A stretch of 64,000 nucleotides of DNA, taken from assembly GCA_020634885.1 (NCBI GenBank), contig JACKAW010000010.1:1-64000 (forward strand). The letters run 5' to 3'. The position numbers and the translations under genes were made by a program. This DNA is from Anaerolineales bacterium. GTDB taxonomy: Bacteria > Chloroflexota > Anaerolineae > Anaerolineales > Villigracilaceae. Below are positions 14,657-23,776 of this stretch, in pieces (the first letter of the stretch is position 1; each line of letters begins with the position of its first letter). The notes below the pieces were generated by a model, which was not told the DNA's origin, did not search any database, and worked only from the letters and a program-made list of their open reading frames with translations.

Positions 14657-16915
14657 CTACCGACCCATTGCATCCATCACCGCCACAGAAGCGATCTGCA
14701 CAATCGCGTTCACTTCGTCACCGGTCTGCAATACATGAACGGGTGCGCCCATGCCCAGCAGAATCGGTCCGATGGCTTTGGCATTGCCCAGTCGAGAGAG
14801 CAGCTTATAGGCAATGTTCGCTGATTCGAGCGAAGGAAAGACCAGCACGTTGGCATCTTTCACAGCGCTAAACGGATAACGTTCTTCAGAGATGGAAGGA
14901 ACAACGGCGGTATCGGCTTGCATCTCGCCATCCACTCGCAGGTCGGGGCGGCGGGCATGAACCATGCTAACCGCCTTGCGGACTTTATCGGACAGCGGAT
15001 GCGGGGTGGAGCCAAAATTGGAGAATGAGAGGAAAGCGACATGCGGGTCGATCTCAATCTTCTTGGCGAAATCAGCCGCGAGGATGGCGATCTCGGCGAG
15101 GTCTTCAGCGGTCGGGTCGATGTTGACGGTGGCATCTGTAAAGAGGAACACCTTATCTTCCACGATCATGATGTACACCCCAGCCGCACGCGTCACGCCC
15201 TGAGCGGTGTGATGTACCTGCAATGCAGGGCGGATCACTTCGGGGTAGTCATATGTCAAACCAGAGACAAAGGCATCGGCATCACCCATCTTCACCATCA
15301 TCGAGCCGAGGATGTTCGGGTCGCGCATTCGTTTGGTTGAGTCACTTAGCGTCAGTCCCTTGCGCTGGCGCAATTCATAGAACGATTTTGCATACGGTTC
15401 CAGTTTTTCAAAAGCGTCTGGGTCTACGATCTGGGGTTTGTAATCAAAACTCAGGGTATTGAGTTCCTTTTCAATCACGGCTTTGCGCCCGATCAAAATG
15501 GGGGTCGCAATTCCCTCTTCTTGAATTCGGTATGCAGCGCGAATGATCTTCTGCTCTTCACCTTCTGCAAACGCCACGCGCTTTGTGCCGCCGGAAGTCC
15601 GCGCCTTGTTCTGGAAGAAGTAGCGGATGCGCTCCCCCTTGCCCTGACGGAATGCCAATTGCTCTTTGTATTCTTCAATATCAATGGTTTTGCGAGCCAT
15701 GCCGGTCTTCATTGCCATCTCTGCCACGGCGGGAGCTTCCCACAACAACACACGCGGATCAAGCGGAGTGGGGATGATGTACTCACGTCCGAACTTGATC
15801 GGCTGTCCGCCATAGGCACGGATGACTGAATCGGGCACATCTTCCTTTGCCAACGAAGCAAGCGCCTTCGATGCGGCAAATTTCATCTCTTCGTTGATCT
15901 GCTTGGCGCGCACATCCAACGCACCGCGGAAGATGAACGGGAAGCCCAATACGTTATTAACCTGATTGGCATAATCTGAACGACCCGTGGCGATGATCAC
16001 ATCCTTGCGAGCTGCCTTCGCCAATTCCGGTTTGATCTCGGGGTCTGGGTTTGCCATGGCAAAAATGATCGGGTCTGCCGCCATGGTTTTGACCATTTCA
16101 GGTGAAAGCACATTTGCCACTGAAAGCCCGTAGAACACGTCTGCGCCAACGAGGGCATCTGCCAGTGTGCGATGACCTTTATCGTCAACGGCAAGCATTT
16201 CCTTATATTTGTTCATGCCTTCTTTGCGTCCCTTGTACACAACCCCCTTGGTATCGCAAAGCATGATATTTTCGCGTTTCACACCCCAACTGATCGCAAG
16301 CTCTGCACACGAGATCGCAGAAGCGCCCGCGCCAGAAATGACGATGCGAATATCCTCATGTTTCTTGCCAACGATCTCCAGTGCATTCGCCAAACCTGCC
16401 GAAGAAATGATCGCCGTGCCATGCTGATCGTCATGAAAGACGGGAATATCCAGCATCTTTTTTAATTCTTCTTCAATATAAAAACATTCGGGAGCTTTGA
16501 TGTCTTCAAGGTTAATTCCGCCAAAGGTTGGTGAAATGGCGGCAACCACCTTGATGATCTCATCCGGGTCTTTGGAGTTAAGCTCAATATCGAAAACATC
16601 GATATCGGCGAACTTCTTAAATAGAACGCCTTTGCCTTCCATCACCGGCTTGCTTGCCAGCGCGCCGCGGTCACCCAAACCGAGGATCGCCGTGCCGTTC
16701 GAGATCACAGCCACCAGGTTTCCCTTGGATGTGTACTCATAGGCGTCGCCCGGGTTCTTTTCGATCTCTAAAACCGGTTCTGCCACGCCGGGAGAATACG
16801 CCAAACTCAGATCACGCTGTGTATCCATCGGTTTGGTGGGCACAATTGCCACCTTGCCGGGTTTCCCCTTAAGACGGTGGTATTCAAGAGCATCTTCACG
16901 AGTTAACTTAGCCAT
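14657..16915 (-). CDS. maeB: NADP-type malic enzyme fused to a phosphotransacetylase-like domain
   Basis: Malic enzyme oxidatively decarboxylates malate to pyruvate. The 752 residues contain a malic-enzyme half (roughly 1-410: SLAYSPGVAEP, PVFHDDQHGTAI, an NAD(P) loop VISGAGASAISCAE) and a C-terminal phosphate-acetyltransferase-like half (roughly 425-750: RVAFAEGEEQKI, LVFPSLESANIAYKLL). This is the known MaeB architecture, in which the Pta part usually senses acetyl-CoA rather than catalysing. Start: ATG 16915 with GGAGG 5 bases upstream; an upstream ATG in frame lacks such a site. A single-gene unit with its own terminator. Confidence 0.95.
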   Translation of the reverse strand: MAKLTREDALEYHRLKGKPGKVAIVPTKPMDTQRDLSLAYSPGVAEPVLEIEKNPGDAYEYTSKGNLVAVISNGTAILGLGDRGALASKPVMEGKGVLFKKFADIDVFDIELNSKDPDEIIKVVAAISPTFGGINLEDIKAPECFYIEEELKKMLDIPVFHDDQHGTAIISSAGLANALEIVGKKHEDIRIVISGAGASAISCAELAISWGVKRENIMLCDTKGVVYKGRKEGMNKYKEMLAVDDKGHRTLADALVGADVFYGLSVANVLSPEMVKTMAADPIIFAMANPDPEIKPELAKAARKDVIIATGRSDYANQVNNVLGFPFIFRGALDVRAKQINEEMKFAASKALASLAKEDVPDSVIRAYGGQPIKFGREYIIPTPLDPRVLLWEAPAVAEMAMKTGMARKTIDIEEYKEQLAFRQGKGERIRYFFQNKARTSGGTKRVAFAEGEEQKIIRAAYRIQEEGIATPILIGRKAVIEKELNTLSFDYKPQIVDPDAFEKLEPYAKSFYELRQRKGLTLSDSTKRMRDPNILGSMMVKMGDADAFVSGLTYDYPEVIRPALQVHHTAQGVTRAAGVYIMIVEDKVFLFTDATVNIDPTAEDLAEIAILAADFAKKIEIDPHVAFLSFSNFGSTPHPLSDKVRKAVSMVHARRPDLRVDGEMQADTAVVPSISEERYPFSAVKDANVLVFPSLESANIAYKLLSRLGNAKAIGPILLGMGAPVHVLQTGDEVNAIVQIASVAVMDAMGR

Positions 16916-17058
16916 AAAACCTCCAGGTTTTTTGTTCGTTGCCATCTATAAAATTATCACACGACTTGTCGGGTTGGAATAGTTGCTTTTGTCATTATTT
17001 TATATACAGTGGTCAAAAGAGATTTTTATGCGAAATGCCTGTCCATTTCTCGCAGGTT

Positions 17059-18159
17059 TCAGGCAAGCGAACAAATGGCGGAGGCAACTTTCTGCACCTG
17101 CTCATCCGTGAGTTCGGGGTAGATGGGCAGGGATAGGATTTCCTCAGCCGCCTGTTCAGAGTGAGGCAAACTTCCACGCTTCAAACCCAGATTAGCATAC
17201 CCGGGCTGCAAATGCACTGGTATGGGGTAATGCACCAATGTGTGGATGCCCAGCGCCTGCAAGGCGGCTCGAAGAGAATCACGGTTGGGGTGGCGAATCA
17301 CAAATTGATGGTAGACCGGCTCCACGTCGAGGGGGTGAGGCGGGAGCAGTACATGGGCAGAAGAGAGGCATTTTCGGTACAAGTCTGCTATTTGGCGGCG
17401 GCGCTGATTCCATTTATCCAAATGCTTTAGTTTGACCCGTAGAATCGCCGCTTGCATTTCGTCGAGGCGGCTGTTCATGCCTTTGACGGAACTGACATAG
17501 CGTTCTTTCCAGCCGTATTGATGAAGCAAGCGCACACGTTCTGCCAGCTTTGGGTTGTTGGTTAGTACGGCTCCGCCATCGCCAAAGGCGCCCAGGTTTT
17601 TGGTGGGGTAAAAACTAAAGGCGGCAATATCGCCCAGGGAGCCCGCCTTTCTTCCGTTCCATAAAGCGCCGTGTGCTTGTGCGGCATCTTCGATCACAAA
17701 TATCTCTTTTTCTTTTGCCAAATTTAAAATAGGCTGCATCTCTGCCGGGCAGCCATATAAATGGACAGGGATCATGGCTTTGGTCTTTGGGGTAATGGCT
17801 TGGGCAATCTTTTCTGGGTCTATGGTGTAGCGCGCGGGGTCAATATCCACCAGCCTTGGGAAGGCTCCTGTGCGCTCAATGGCGGCGATGGTGGCAACCG
17901 CCGTCTGGGAGGGAGCGATCACCTCGTCTCCTGCGCCGATCTCACAAGCCATGAGTGCAAGCGAAAGGGCATCTGTGCCAGAAGCCGCGCCCACAGCAAA
18001 AGATGTTTCGCAGTATTGGGCAAACTCTGTTTCAAAAGCGGAAACTTCCTTACCCAAAATATATGCCCCGCTGTTCAATGTGCGGGCAATTGCGGCATCT
18101 ACCTCGGGGCGCAGCTGTTCATATTGTTGGTGAAGATCAAATGCGGGGATGATGTTCAT
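17059..18159 (-). CDS. DegT/DnrJ/EryC1/StrS-type PLP aminotransferase
   Basis: A 366-residue sugar aminotransferase-like enzyme. Residues FSFYPTKNLGAFGDGGA hold the PLP lysine, and the upstream EDAAQAHGA holds the aspartate that contacts the PLP nitrogen. The family makes amino-sugars (for example 3- or 4-amino-dideoxyhexoses) for surface glycans. It is the last gene of the five-gene operon, and its ATG overlaps the stop of the epimerase gene by one base, so the epimerase may supply its keto-sugar. The exact sugar is not known. Confidence 0.92.
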   Translation of the reverse strand: MNIIPAFDLHQQYEQLRPEVDAAIARTLNSGAYILGKEVSAFETEFAQYCETSFAVGAASGTDALSLALMACEIGAGDEVIAPSQTAVATIAAIERTGAFPRLVDIDPARYTIDPEKIAQAITPKTKAMIPVHLYGCPAEMQPILNLAKEKEIFVIEDAAQAHGALWNGRKAGSLGDIAAFSFYPTKNLGAFGDGGAVLTNNPKLAERVRLLHQYGWKERYVSSVKGMNSRLDEMQAAILRVKLKHLDKWNQRRRQIADLYRKCLSSAHVLLPPHPLDVEPVYHQFVIRHPNRDSLRAALQALGIHTLVHYPIPVHLQPGYANLGLKRGSLPHSEQAAEEILSLPIYPELTDEQVQKVASAICSLA

Positions 18160-19148
18160 TAAAAGTAGCGTTCTGCATATTGCAAATAATAATCCAGCAT
18201 ACGGCGTATGCCCTGGCGATGTGAAATACGCGGCTGCCAGCCCAGTTCGCTACGGATCAGATTGTAGTCGCCGTAGTAATCACCAATATCAATGCGGCGG
18301 CGGTTTTCGGGGAAAGGTACGAGTTCGTAGGAGCCGCTGCCAAATTCTTCGACCATTAGCTTCGCCAAATCCAACAGGGTGATCGGTTCGCCGCCCAGGT
18401 TGTAAATTTGCCCTTGCGCCTTGGGGTGGCAGGCACAGCGCAAAAAGGCGTCAATCACGTCGTCCACATGGTTCATATCACGGACCTGTTTTCCATCGCC
18501 ATAGACTTGAATGGGTTTGCCCTCCAATAACTGACGCACCCACCAGCCAATAAAGGTGAGCCGCGCATCACGGATACGCATTCGTGCGCCGTATGTGTTC
18601 GTCATACGCAGCACACTGGTAATGATGCCATGCACATGGTGGTAGACAATGTGGTACATCTCCCCTGCCCGTTTACTGACCCCGTTATTATCCAACGGAG
18701 TCAGTAGATGCTTTTCATCCACAGGCAAATATGTGGCGCGCCCATATACCTGCCGGGTTCCTGCAAAGACAATGTGTACGTCGGGGTTGTGCAATCGGCA
18801 CATTTCCAAAAGGGTTAAGTGCCCCACGGTGTTCACATTTAAATCCTTGAAGGGGTCGGTCATACTGCCGATATGGCTCATCTCTCCCGCCAGGTTGAAG
18901 ATGATATCCTGTCCTTCGACCGCTTCGCGCAGCATTTGTCCGTCTCGAATATCTGCTTCGATCACCCGTACCTGAGATTTGATCCCGTCCAGATTAAACG
19001 GATTCGCCCCTGACTCTGGGTCGGCGATATCCAGGGTGGTTACCTGAGCGCCGATCTCAAGCAGGGTATGAGCCAGGTTACTGCCCACAAATCCCAAACC
19101 GCCTGTGATCAATATTTTTTTATCTTGATAGGTATCTCTAAAATTCAT
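18159..19148 (-). CDS. NAD-dependent epimerase/dehydratase (extended SDR) with altered YxxxK
   Basis: A 329-residue nucleotide-sugar SDR. The N-terminal ITGGLGFVGSN is the NAD loop. VYGRATYLPVDEKH and a C-terminal VYGDGKQVRDMNHVDD are typical of the extended SDR group. In the catalytic motif the tyrosine is replaced: NNGVSKRAGE, instead of Y-x-x-S-K. Some homologous clades carry an N-G-x-x-K version, so this may mark a subfamily with changed chemistry rather than a dead enzyme. It overlaps GT2 by 11 bp at its start and the aminotransferase by 1 base at its end. Confidence 0.88.
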   Translation of the reverse strand: MNFRDTYQDKKILITGGLGFVGSNLAHTLLEIGAQVTTLDIADPESGANPFNLDGIKSQVRVIEADIRDGQMLREAVEGQDIIFNLAGEMSHIGSMTDPFKDLNVNTVGHLTLLEMCRLHNPDVHIVFAGTRQVYGRATYLPVDEKHLLTPLDNNGVSKRAGEMYHIVYHHVHGIITSVLRMTNTYGARMRIRDARLTFIGWWVRQLLEGKPIQVYGDGKQVRDMNHVDDVIDAFLRCACHPKAQGQIYNLGGEPITLLDLAKLMVEEFGSGSYELVPFPENRRRIDIGDYYGDYNLIRSELGWQPRISHRQGIRRMLDYYLQYAERYF

Positions 19149-19899
19149 TGGCTTTTGTTCTAAGATGCTCTTTTTTTACGACTAATTGCCGATACAACTG
19201 CATGATCTGTATTAAAGAACGAATAATGCGCCATGGGACAAAAAACTGTGAAATGCCGTATTTGCGGGAATAGTGATTGACCGGCACCTCAGCAAATACA
19301 TAGCCGGCATCTTCAATCTTTTTAACCAGTTCAAGACAGATCGCGCCGCTCACACTTTGCAGGTTTAGGCTTTGCAGAATCTTGCGGGGAATAAGTCGGA
19401 AATCACAATCCACATCGCGGATGTGGATGTTAAAAAGGAATTTTACAAGCAAGTGATACAACCGCCCGATTATGGTTCGTAGGAATGAGTCGTTGCGCGA
19501 AAGTTTATACCCGTTAACAAGCTCTGCGCCTTTATGTACTTCTTCTACAAGCAAGACCAATTCCATTGGGTTATATTGAGAATCGCCATCGGTGTAAAAG
19601 ACCCAATCTTTTGTGGCGGCGGAAAATCCGCTGTGTAAAGCGCCGCCATATCCCCGGTTTGTTTCATGGGTAATCACACGTAGTTCGGGGTAGCGATCTT
19701 GCATCTCGGTCAGCATGTCGGCAGTATAGTCTGCACTGCCGTCGTTCACCACAATGATCTCATGCTCATTGGCGGTTGCCCGACATGCCAATGAAGCGGC
19801 TGCGACCATACTGGCAATCGTCCCGCCATCGTTATATGCAGGGAAAACCACGCTGATGCTGGATAATTTACGAGAACGATCTTGCGGCATGATGTTCAT
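19138..19899 (-). CDS. Glycosyltransferase family 2
   Basis: A 253-residue GT-A enzyme of the DPM1/GT2 type. It shows VVFPAYNDGGTI, EIIVVNDGSADYT and the DGD metal-binding triad in FYTDGDSQYNP, then a C-terminal basic region near YSRKYGISQF. Start: ATG 19899 inside an ATGA overlap with the methyltransferase stop; a longer in-frame extension to 20091 is only the other frame of the methyltransferase. No multi-pass membrane domain, so it is likely a soluble or peripheral polyprenyl-phosphate sugar transferase feeding the GT39 enzyme of the same operon (inference). Confidence 0.92.
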   Translation of the reverse strand: MNIMPQDRSRKLSSISVVFPAYNDGGTIASMVAAASLACRATANEHEIIVVNDGSADYTADMLTEMQDRYPELRVITHETNRGYGGALHSGFSAATKDWVFYTDGDSQYNPMELVLLVEEVHKGAELVNGYKLSRNDSFLRTIIGRLYHLLVKFLFNIHIRDVDCDFRLIPRKILQSLNLQSVSGAICLELVKKIEDAGYVFAEVPVNHYSRKYGISQFFVPWRIIRSLIQIMQLYRQLVVKKEHLRTKANEF

Positions 19900-20630
19900 T
19901 TCTGTGCCACCGCAAAGACACTTAATCCAAAAGGCAAACCCGCTCCAGCCACCCGGGGGGCTTCGCTGGAAAGAATCGCTTGAAAAACTGAATTGAGTGA
20001 GCCTGCATTCAGAGAAAGGTCGGAATGATCTTCCCCTGGCGGAAATATGTTTTCGCTGAGCCGCTTTGCCACAGCCAATGGAAACAGCCATGTGTTTGCG
20101 TAGGAAAGGTGTTGAACCTTAAACCCGCTTTCTTGAAGTAAAGAACGAATCAACCCCGTGGTGTAGCGTCGGTTCGTATGGACACGTTCGTCGTGTTTGC
20201 CTCGCAGCCAGTTGTAGGCAGGCAGGCGTAGCAGAAGCCTTCCGCCTGGGGTTAAAACGCGGAAGATTTCGTTCAACGCCGCTTGCTCATTAGAAACAGC
20301 GCGTTCATATAAAACATCAAAACTGGTGACCAGGTCAAATGAGGCAGAATCAAATGGCAGGTTAAGAATCGAGGCGCAGGAAATTCGTTCTGCGCCTCGT
20401 TGACGGCAAAATTCCAATGCCTGCGGGTATAGATCCACTCCAGTCACGTTCCCGTATTTTGGGAGGTAACCGGTCATGGCTGCGCCTGTACCGCATCCGG
20501 CATCTAATATTCGTTGCGTAGTGGAGTCCGCCCAGCGATCAAGCAAAGATGTTGTGATGGCTGCCATGCCAAGGTACCACCAGTGAACATCCTCCACCTG
20601 ATACATGAGCGCATATTCACGCGGATCCAA
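19896..20630 (-). CDS. SAM-dependent class I methyltransferase
   Basis: A 244-residue methyltransferase. SAM motif I is ILDAGCGTGAAM near residue 42, with the acidic residue GVDLY after beta-2 and SFDLVTSFDVLYE as motif IV. The N-terminal VEDVHWWYLGM is common in methyltransferases of surface-glycan clusters. The frame begins with TTG at 20630, with AGAGGAA 4 bases upstream; no ATG gives the complete N-terminus. Substrate unknown. Confidence 0.88.
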   Translation of the reverse strand: MDPREYALMYQVEDVHWWYLGMAAITTSLLDRWADSTTQRILDAGCGTGAAMTGYLPKYGNVTGVDLYPQALEFCRQRGAERISCASILNLPFDSASFDLVTSFDVLYERAVSNEQAALNEIFRVLTPGGRLLLRLPAYNWLRGKHDERVHTNRRYTTGLIRSLLQESGFKVQHLSYANTWLFPLAVAKRLSENIFPPGEDHSDLSLNAGSLNSVFQAILSSEAPRVAGAGLPFGLSVFAVAQK

Positions 20631-20641
20631 AGTTCCTCTAA

Positions 20642-22600
20642 CTATGGAACTCGATACGCTACAAGAAGCAGGTTATCGCAGTCATATTGGTACGTGAGGT
20701 CGCCGCCCGGGTGGAGGTGTGTCCATTGAACAAGTTCATCAAATCGCTCCGGGCTTGCAATAACAGTTTCACCAGAAACAAGCCCAATGGTATCAATGGG
20801 GTCGGGCACATTGACAATGCGCCGCCGCAGACTCAAAAAATCTGTAGAGGCATGACTGCCGTAAAAATAAAGTGGGTCACTTAATAGATAAACATCAAAT
20901 TCATTATCCACGGTTCTGGTATAGCTGCCGAGGTAGGATGCAAAACGACCAATGCTGTCATTACCAAAGCGGCATTTTCCAGCAAATTCGCCAAAATACG
21001 TCCACATATTGAAAACCATTAAACTAAACAGAACAGCAGACGCTGAAAATATGTATGCGTTCCGGGCGCTTTTCCAATCAAGCCCCATTGATTCCAGTAT
21101 TTTATCCAAACCGATTGCCGCCATAATGAACGCGGCAGGAATCGCCATGAGCATCCGATACGAGTCTGCACTGGGCGGGATGGCAAAAACACCCACAGAA
21201 AAAGTTGCACCCCAAAAGTATCCATTTAAAAGCAAATAAGCGGGGCGCTTAATTCGCATTAAAGACACTGTTAAACCGACAATAAAGAGAACACTCGTGA
21301 TCATGCTGATAACAGGCGTTGTCGCGCCATAAAAATCAAGAGCCGGGTAATAGATCAACGACATGAAGGCATGAACAAAACGCTCAAAAAGAATTTGCAC
21401 GGCGCTATGCCCTGTTATTAGCATCCTATCCTGAAGCCAGCCTGTTTGAAACGTGCCATTGGCGCCCAAACGATTAAAAAACTCATTTGGGTTGGTAAAA
21501 ATAAAAAAGGTGGTTGGCATGATAAGCAGAAGAAGCCCGCCCCAAAAAGCGGCGGCTTGTGAAACCCTGGCTTTGAGCCATCCACGGTAAAACAAAGCAG
21601 ACAATATCAAATAAACGAAGATCAGGCCCGCAATGACTTGCGCCGTCAAGTACACAGAAAAATGAATGCCCAATAAAATTCCACCAAGCGCAGTCCGCCA
21701 TGTTTCGCGCTTTTCCATACCGCTGATGAAAAAATAGAGTTCAAGCGGCGCAAGCCATGTGCCATGAATATAAGCAACAGAAACGATTCTGCTAAAATTA
21801 ATGTGTGTATGTGAGAACGCCAAAAGGGCAGCCGTCATAATAGCGATTCGCCTGCCGCCAAGCCAGCGGGCAAGCAAATATACGGATGGAATGGCAAGTA
21901 TCCCGCCGATGGCAGGCAATAAACGCAACGCAAAAGGATTAACACCAAAAAAATTGAACGCTATATTAATCAATTGCAGGTACATGGAGCCAAAATTTTC
22001 CCACATGGAAAACGGATTCATTAAATCCCCGCCCGTAGTGGTTTGCGCAAAAATCCCGATCAACCCCTCATCACCGTCAAGCACTTTGGGAAGGTCTCCA
22101 AGCTTATACAACCTAAGGACAGTCCCAAGCAGCGTTACACCGGCAACAGCAAGCAATTCCTGACGGTTCTGCCGAAACCATGCAAAAACCGCCTGTGCAT
22201 CCCCTTGTTTATCCCAAAAGGCATACCCATATGCCCACGCACTTAATAACCACAAAGTAACAGCAGGAATATAATTAATTCTTGTAAATGAAGTTAATTT
22301 AACAACAGCAAATGTCACCAGGCTGGATAAAACAAAAGCAACAAGAACCCAAAATGCGGAATTACGAAATACAAACCAGGTAGAAATCTTTTCAAAAAAT
22401 TGCGACGGGCGGATAAACCAGCTTCCAAAAAAAACGACCAACCCCAAAATAGCCAACCATGTATATGGCGGAAAAACAACATCCTCAACCGGCTTTGAGA
22501 AAATCAAAAATTGGCTTAACAAAATTGTCATCAACCCCGCAAATGCCACAATCCGCCTTAAGTACTGAACCCCGCCCCCATTTTTTTGACCTTCAGTCAT
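20642..22600 (-). CDS. GT39-type membrane glycosyltransferase (ArnT/Pmt-like)
   Basis: A 652-residue integral membrane enzyme with about twelve or more hydrophobic segments. The GT-C catalytic acidic pair occurs in the first outside loop as LDGDEG near residue 177. Members transfer sugars from polyprenyl-phosphate donors to lipids or proteins on the outer side of the membrane. AGGAGAATGAG precedes the ATG. It is the first gene of the glycan operon, 11 bp before the methyltransferase, and follows a clear promoter. Sugar and acceptor are unknown. Confidence 0.88.
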   Translation of the reverse strand: MTEGQKNGGGVQYLRRIVAFAGLMTILLSQFLIFSKPVEDVVFPPYTWLAILGLVVFFGSWFIRPSQFFEKISTWFVFRNSAFWVLVAFVLSSLVTFAVVKLTSFTRINYIPAVTLWLLSAWAYGYAFWDKQGDAQAVFAWFRQNRQELLAVAGVTLLGTVLRLYKLGDLPKVLDGDEGLIGIFAQTTTGGDLMNPFSMWENFGSMYLQLINIAFNFFGVNPFALRLLPAIGGILAIPSVYLLARWLGGRRIAIMTAALLAFSHTHINFSRIVSVAYIHGTWLAPLELYFFISGMEKRETWRTALGGILLGIHFSVYLTAQVIAGLIFVYLILSALFYRGWLKARVSQAAAFWGGLLLLIMPTTFFIFTNPNEFFNRLGANGTFQTGWLQDRMLITGHSAVQILFERFVHAFMSLIYYPALDFYGATTPVISMITSVLFIVGLTVSLMRIKRPAYLLLNGYFWGATFSVGVFAIPPSADSYRMLMAIPAAFIMAAIGLDKILESMGLDWKSARNAYIFSASAVLFSLMVFNMWTYFGEFAGKCRFGNDSIGRFASYLGSYTRTVDNEFDVYLLSDPLYFYGSHASTDFLSLRRRIVNVPDPIDTIGLVSGETVIASPERFDELVQWTHLHPGGDLTYQYDCDNLLLVAYRVP

Positions 22601-22668
22601 CTCATTCTCCTTTTTAGTTTTATGTCAAAATACACCTAATCACACAAAGGCTACAAGATATGAAACCT

Positions 22669-22698
22669 CTTATAACATGGTTTTACAGGATATTTCAA
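22669..22698 (-). promoter_or_regulatory. Promoter of the glycan operon
   Basis: TTGAAA (22693-22698) and TATAAG (22669-22674) are 18 bp apart on the minus strand, with a TG one base before the -10 box. The start would be about 62 nt before the GT39 ATG. Confidence 0.6.
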
Positions 22699-22785
22699 CA
22701 TTAACATCAATTGGTATACATTCAAAACACATCAGGCATTTTGCAACGCATGGTTGATACTCTTTGCCCGCCTGCTCAAAAACTA

Positions 22786-22815
22786 TTAACAAGCATTTAA
22801 AAATTAATGTATAAT
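22786..22815 (+). promoter_or_regulatory. Promoter of the structured RNA / recX-rny region
   Basis: TTAACA (22786-22791) and a perfect TATAAT (22810-22815) have an 18-bp spacer. Transcription would begin near 22822, which coincides with the 5' edge of the predicted structured RNA and is about 300 nt from the recX ATG. Confidence 0.7.
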
Positions 22816-22821
22816 TAAACA

Positions 22822-23120
22822 AATCTAAGGCTATTCCCGCTTTGCGGTCTCTGCTGAAAACTAACTGGAAAACTCGCGCACGATCCTCCCCCGGTTTTGG
22901 GAGTTAATTTGTGAAGTCTGAACGAAACAGGAATAAGACTTTTGACCAGACAACTGGCTTCACCCTAAAATCTACAAGCGCCGAACCTGACGGACCCCCG
23001 CCACGGATTTCGACCTATCTCCGGTAACGCCTCTTTCTAACCCCGGAGCCTGGTTCCAAACCCAGACCTTTTTCACAGCCGAGGCCGATTCAATCGGGTA
23101 ACTCGGCTGTGTGTGTTTAA
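22822..23120 (+). ncRNA. Candidate structured non-coding or leader RNA upstream of recX
   Basis: About 290 nt with no ORF but several pairable segments: TATTCC (22832-22837) with GGAATA (22930-22935), a small hairpin CCGC-TTT-GCGG, CTCCC with GGGAG, GTGAAG (22911-22916) with CTTCAC (22958-22963) enclosing further stems such as CCAG-ACAA-CTGG, and CTCCGG with CCGGAG further 3'. It ends with a 10-bp hairpin CACAGCCGAG/CTCGGCTGTG just before recX. A promoter lies at its 5' edge. I could not match it to tmRNA, RNase P RNA, SRP RNA or 6S RNA motifs. Hand-drawn pairing, no folding run. Confidence 0.5.
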
Positions 23121-23122
23121 AA

Positions 23123-23776
23123 ATGAAAAAGATAACCGCACTCGAAGTTCAGAAAAAGAACCCCAACCGGGTAAACATACACCTGGACGGAGAATTCGCC
23201 TTTGGGTTGGCACGCATTACAGCCGCATGGCTAAAGATCGGCGATATTCTCAGCGATGAGAAAATCACCCAACTACAGAACGAAGACGCGCGTGAAAGAG
23301 CGCTGCAACAGGCTCTTCTCTTCCTTAGTTACCGCGCACGTTCTGAAAAAGAAATACGGCAAAACCTGAAAAAGCACGAGTATCCTGAAGAAGCCATCGA
23401 ATATACGATGACCCGCTTACGGGATAACAGGCTCGCCAACGACAATGAATTTGCTCAGGCGTGGGTTGAAAATCGCAACACATTCCGCCCCCGCAGCCGC
23501 CGCGCACTCACAATGGAACTTCGTCAAAAAGGGTTAGACGAGGAAACGATCAATAACGCCGTTTCCGATATAGATGAAGAAACCCTGGCATACGAAGCAG
23601 CCCAAAAACGGGCACCCAGATTCCTAGGTCTGGAGTGGAACGAGTTTCGAAAGAAACTTTCCGAATACCTTGCAAGGCGCGGCTTCCCCTACCCTGTTGC
23701 AGCCTCCGTCATTACCAAAATTTGGAATGAGGCGCACACAGAGGAAACAAAATACGAAGATGAGGAACAATTATGA
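23123..23776 (+). CDS. recX: Regulatory protein RecX
   Basis: A 217-residue RecX, the small helical inhibitor of RecA filament growth. Three-helix repeats are visible (LLFLSYRARSEKEIRQNLKKH, then RLRDNRLANDNEFAQAWVEN and so on). Start: ATG 23123 (MKKITAL); a GTG 12 bases upstream lies in the preceding hairpin. recA is not in the window. The recX stop overlaps the rny start by four bases (ATGA), an unusual pairing that links DNA-repair control with mRNA decay. Confidence 0.9.
   Translation: MKKITALEVQKKNPNRVNIHLDGEFAFGLARITAAWLKIGDILSDEKITQLQNEDARERALQQALLFLSYRARSEKEIRQNLKKHEYPEEAIEYTMTRLRDNRLANDNEFAQAWVENRNTFRPRSRRALTMELRQKGLDEETINNAVSDIDEETLAYEAAQKRAPRFLGLEWNEFRKKLSEYLARRGFPYPVAASVITKIWNEAHTEETKYEDEEQL

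Larger units (their letters stand above)
22601..23122. other. 522-bp gene-free region between divergent operons
   Basis: No supported protein gene. Leftward it holds the glycan-operon promoter (22669-22698); rightward it holds a second promoter (22786-22815) followed by a structured non-coding sequence up to recX. Confidence 0.85.

Noticed and set aside
19900..20091. 64-residue N-terminal extension of the GT2 protein
   Set aside because: It is the second frame of the methyltransferase gene; the GT2 domain is complete from ATG 19899, where an ATGA overlap exists.
23050..23075. T-arm-like GGTTCCAAACC suggesting a tRNA or tmRNA 3' end
   Set aside because: The loop has C instead of the usual purine after TTC, the stem has only four pairs, and no acceptor stem or other tRNA arms surround it.
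22822..23120. Assignment of the region to tmRNA, RNase P RNA, SRP RNA or 6S RNA
   Set aside because: None of the conserved motifs I know for these RNAs (for example the tmRNA end with a T-arm and CCA, GAGGAAAGUC of RNase P, the SRP GNRA/AGCAGG loop) is present.
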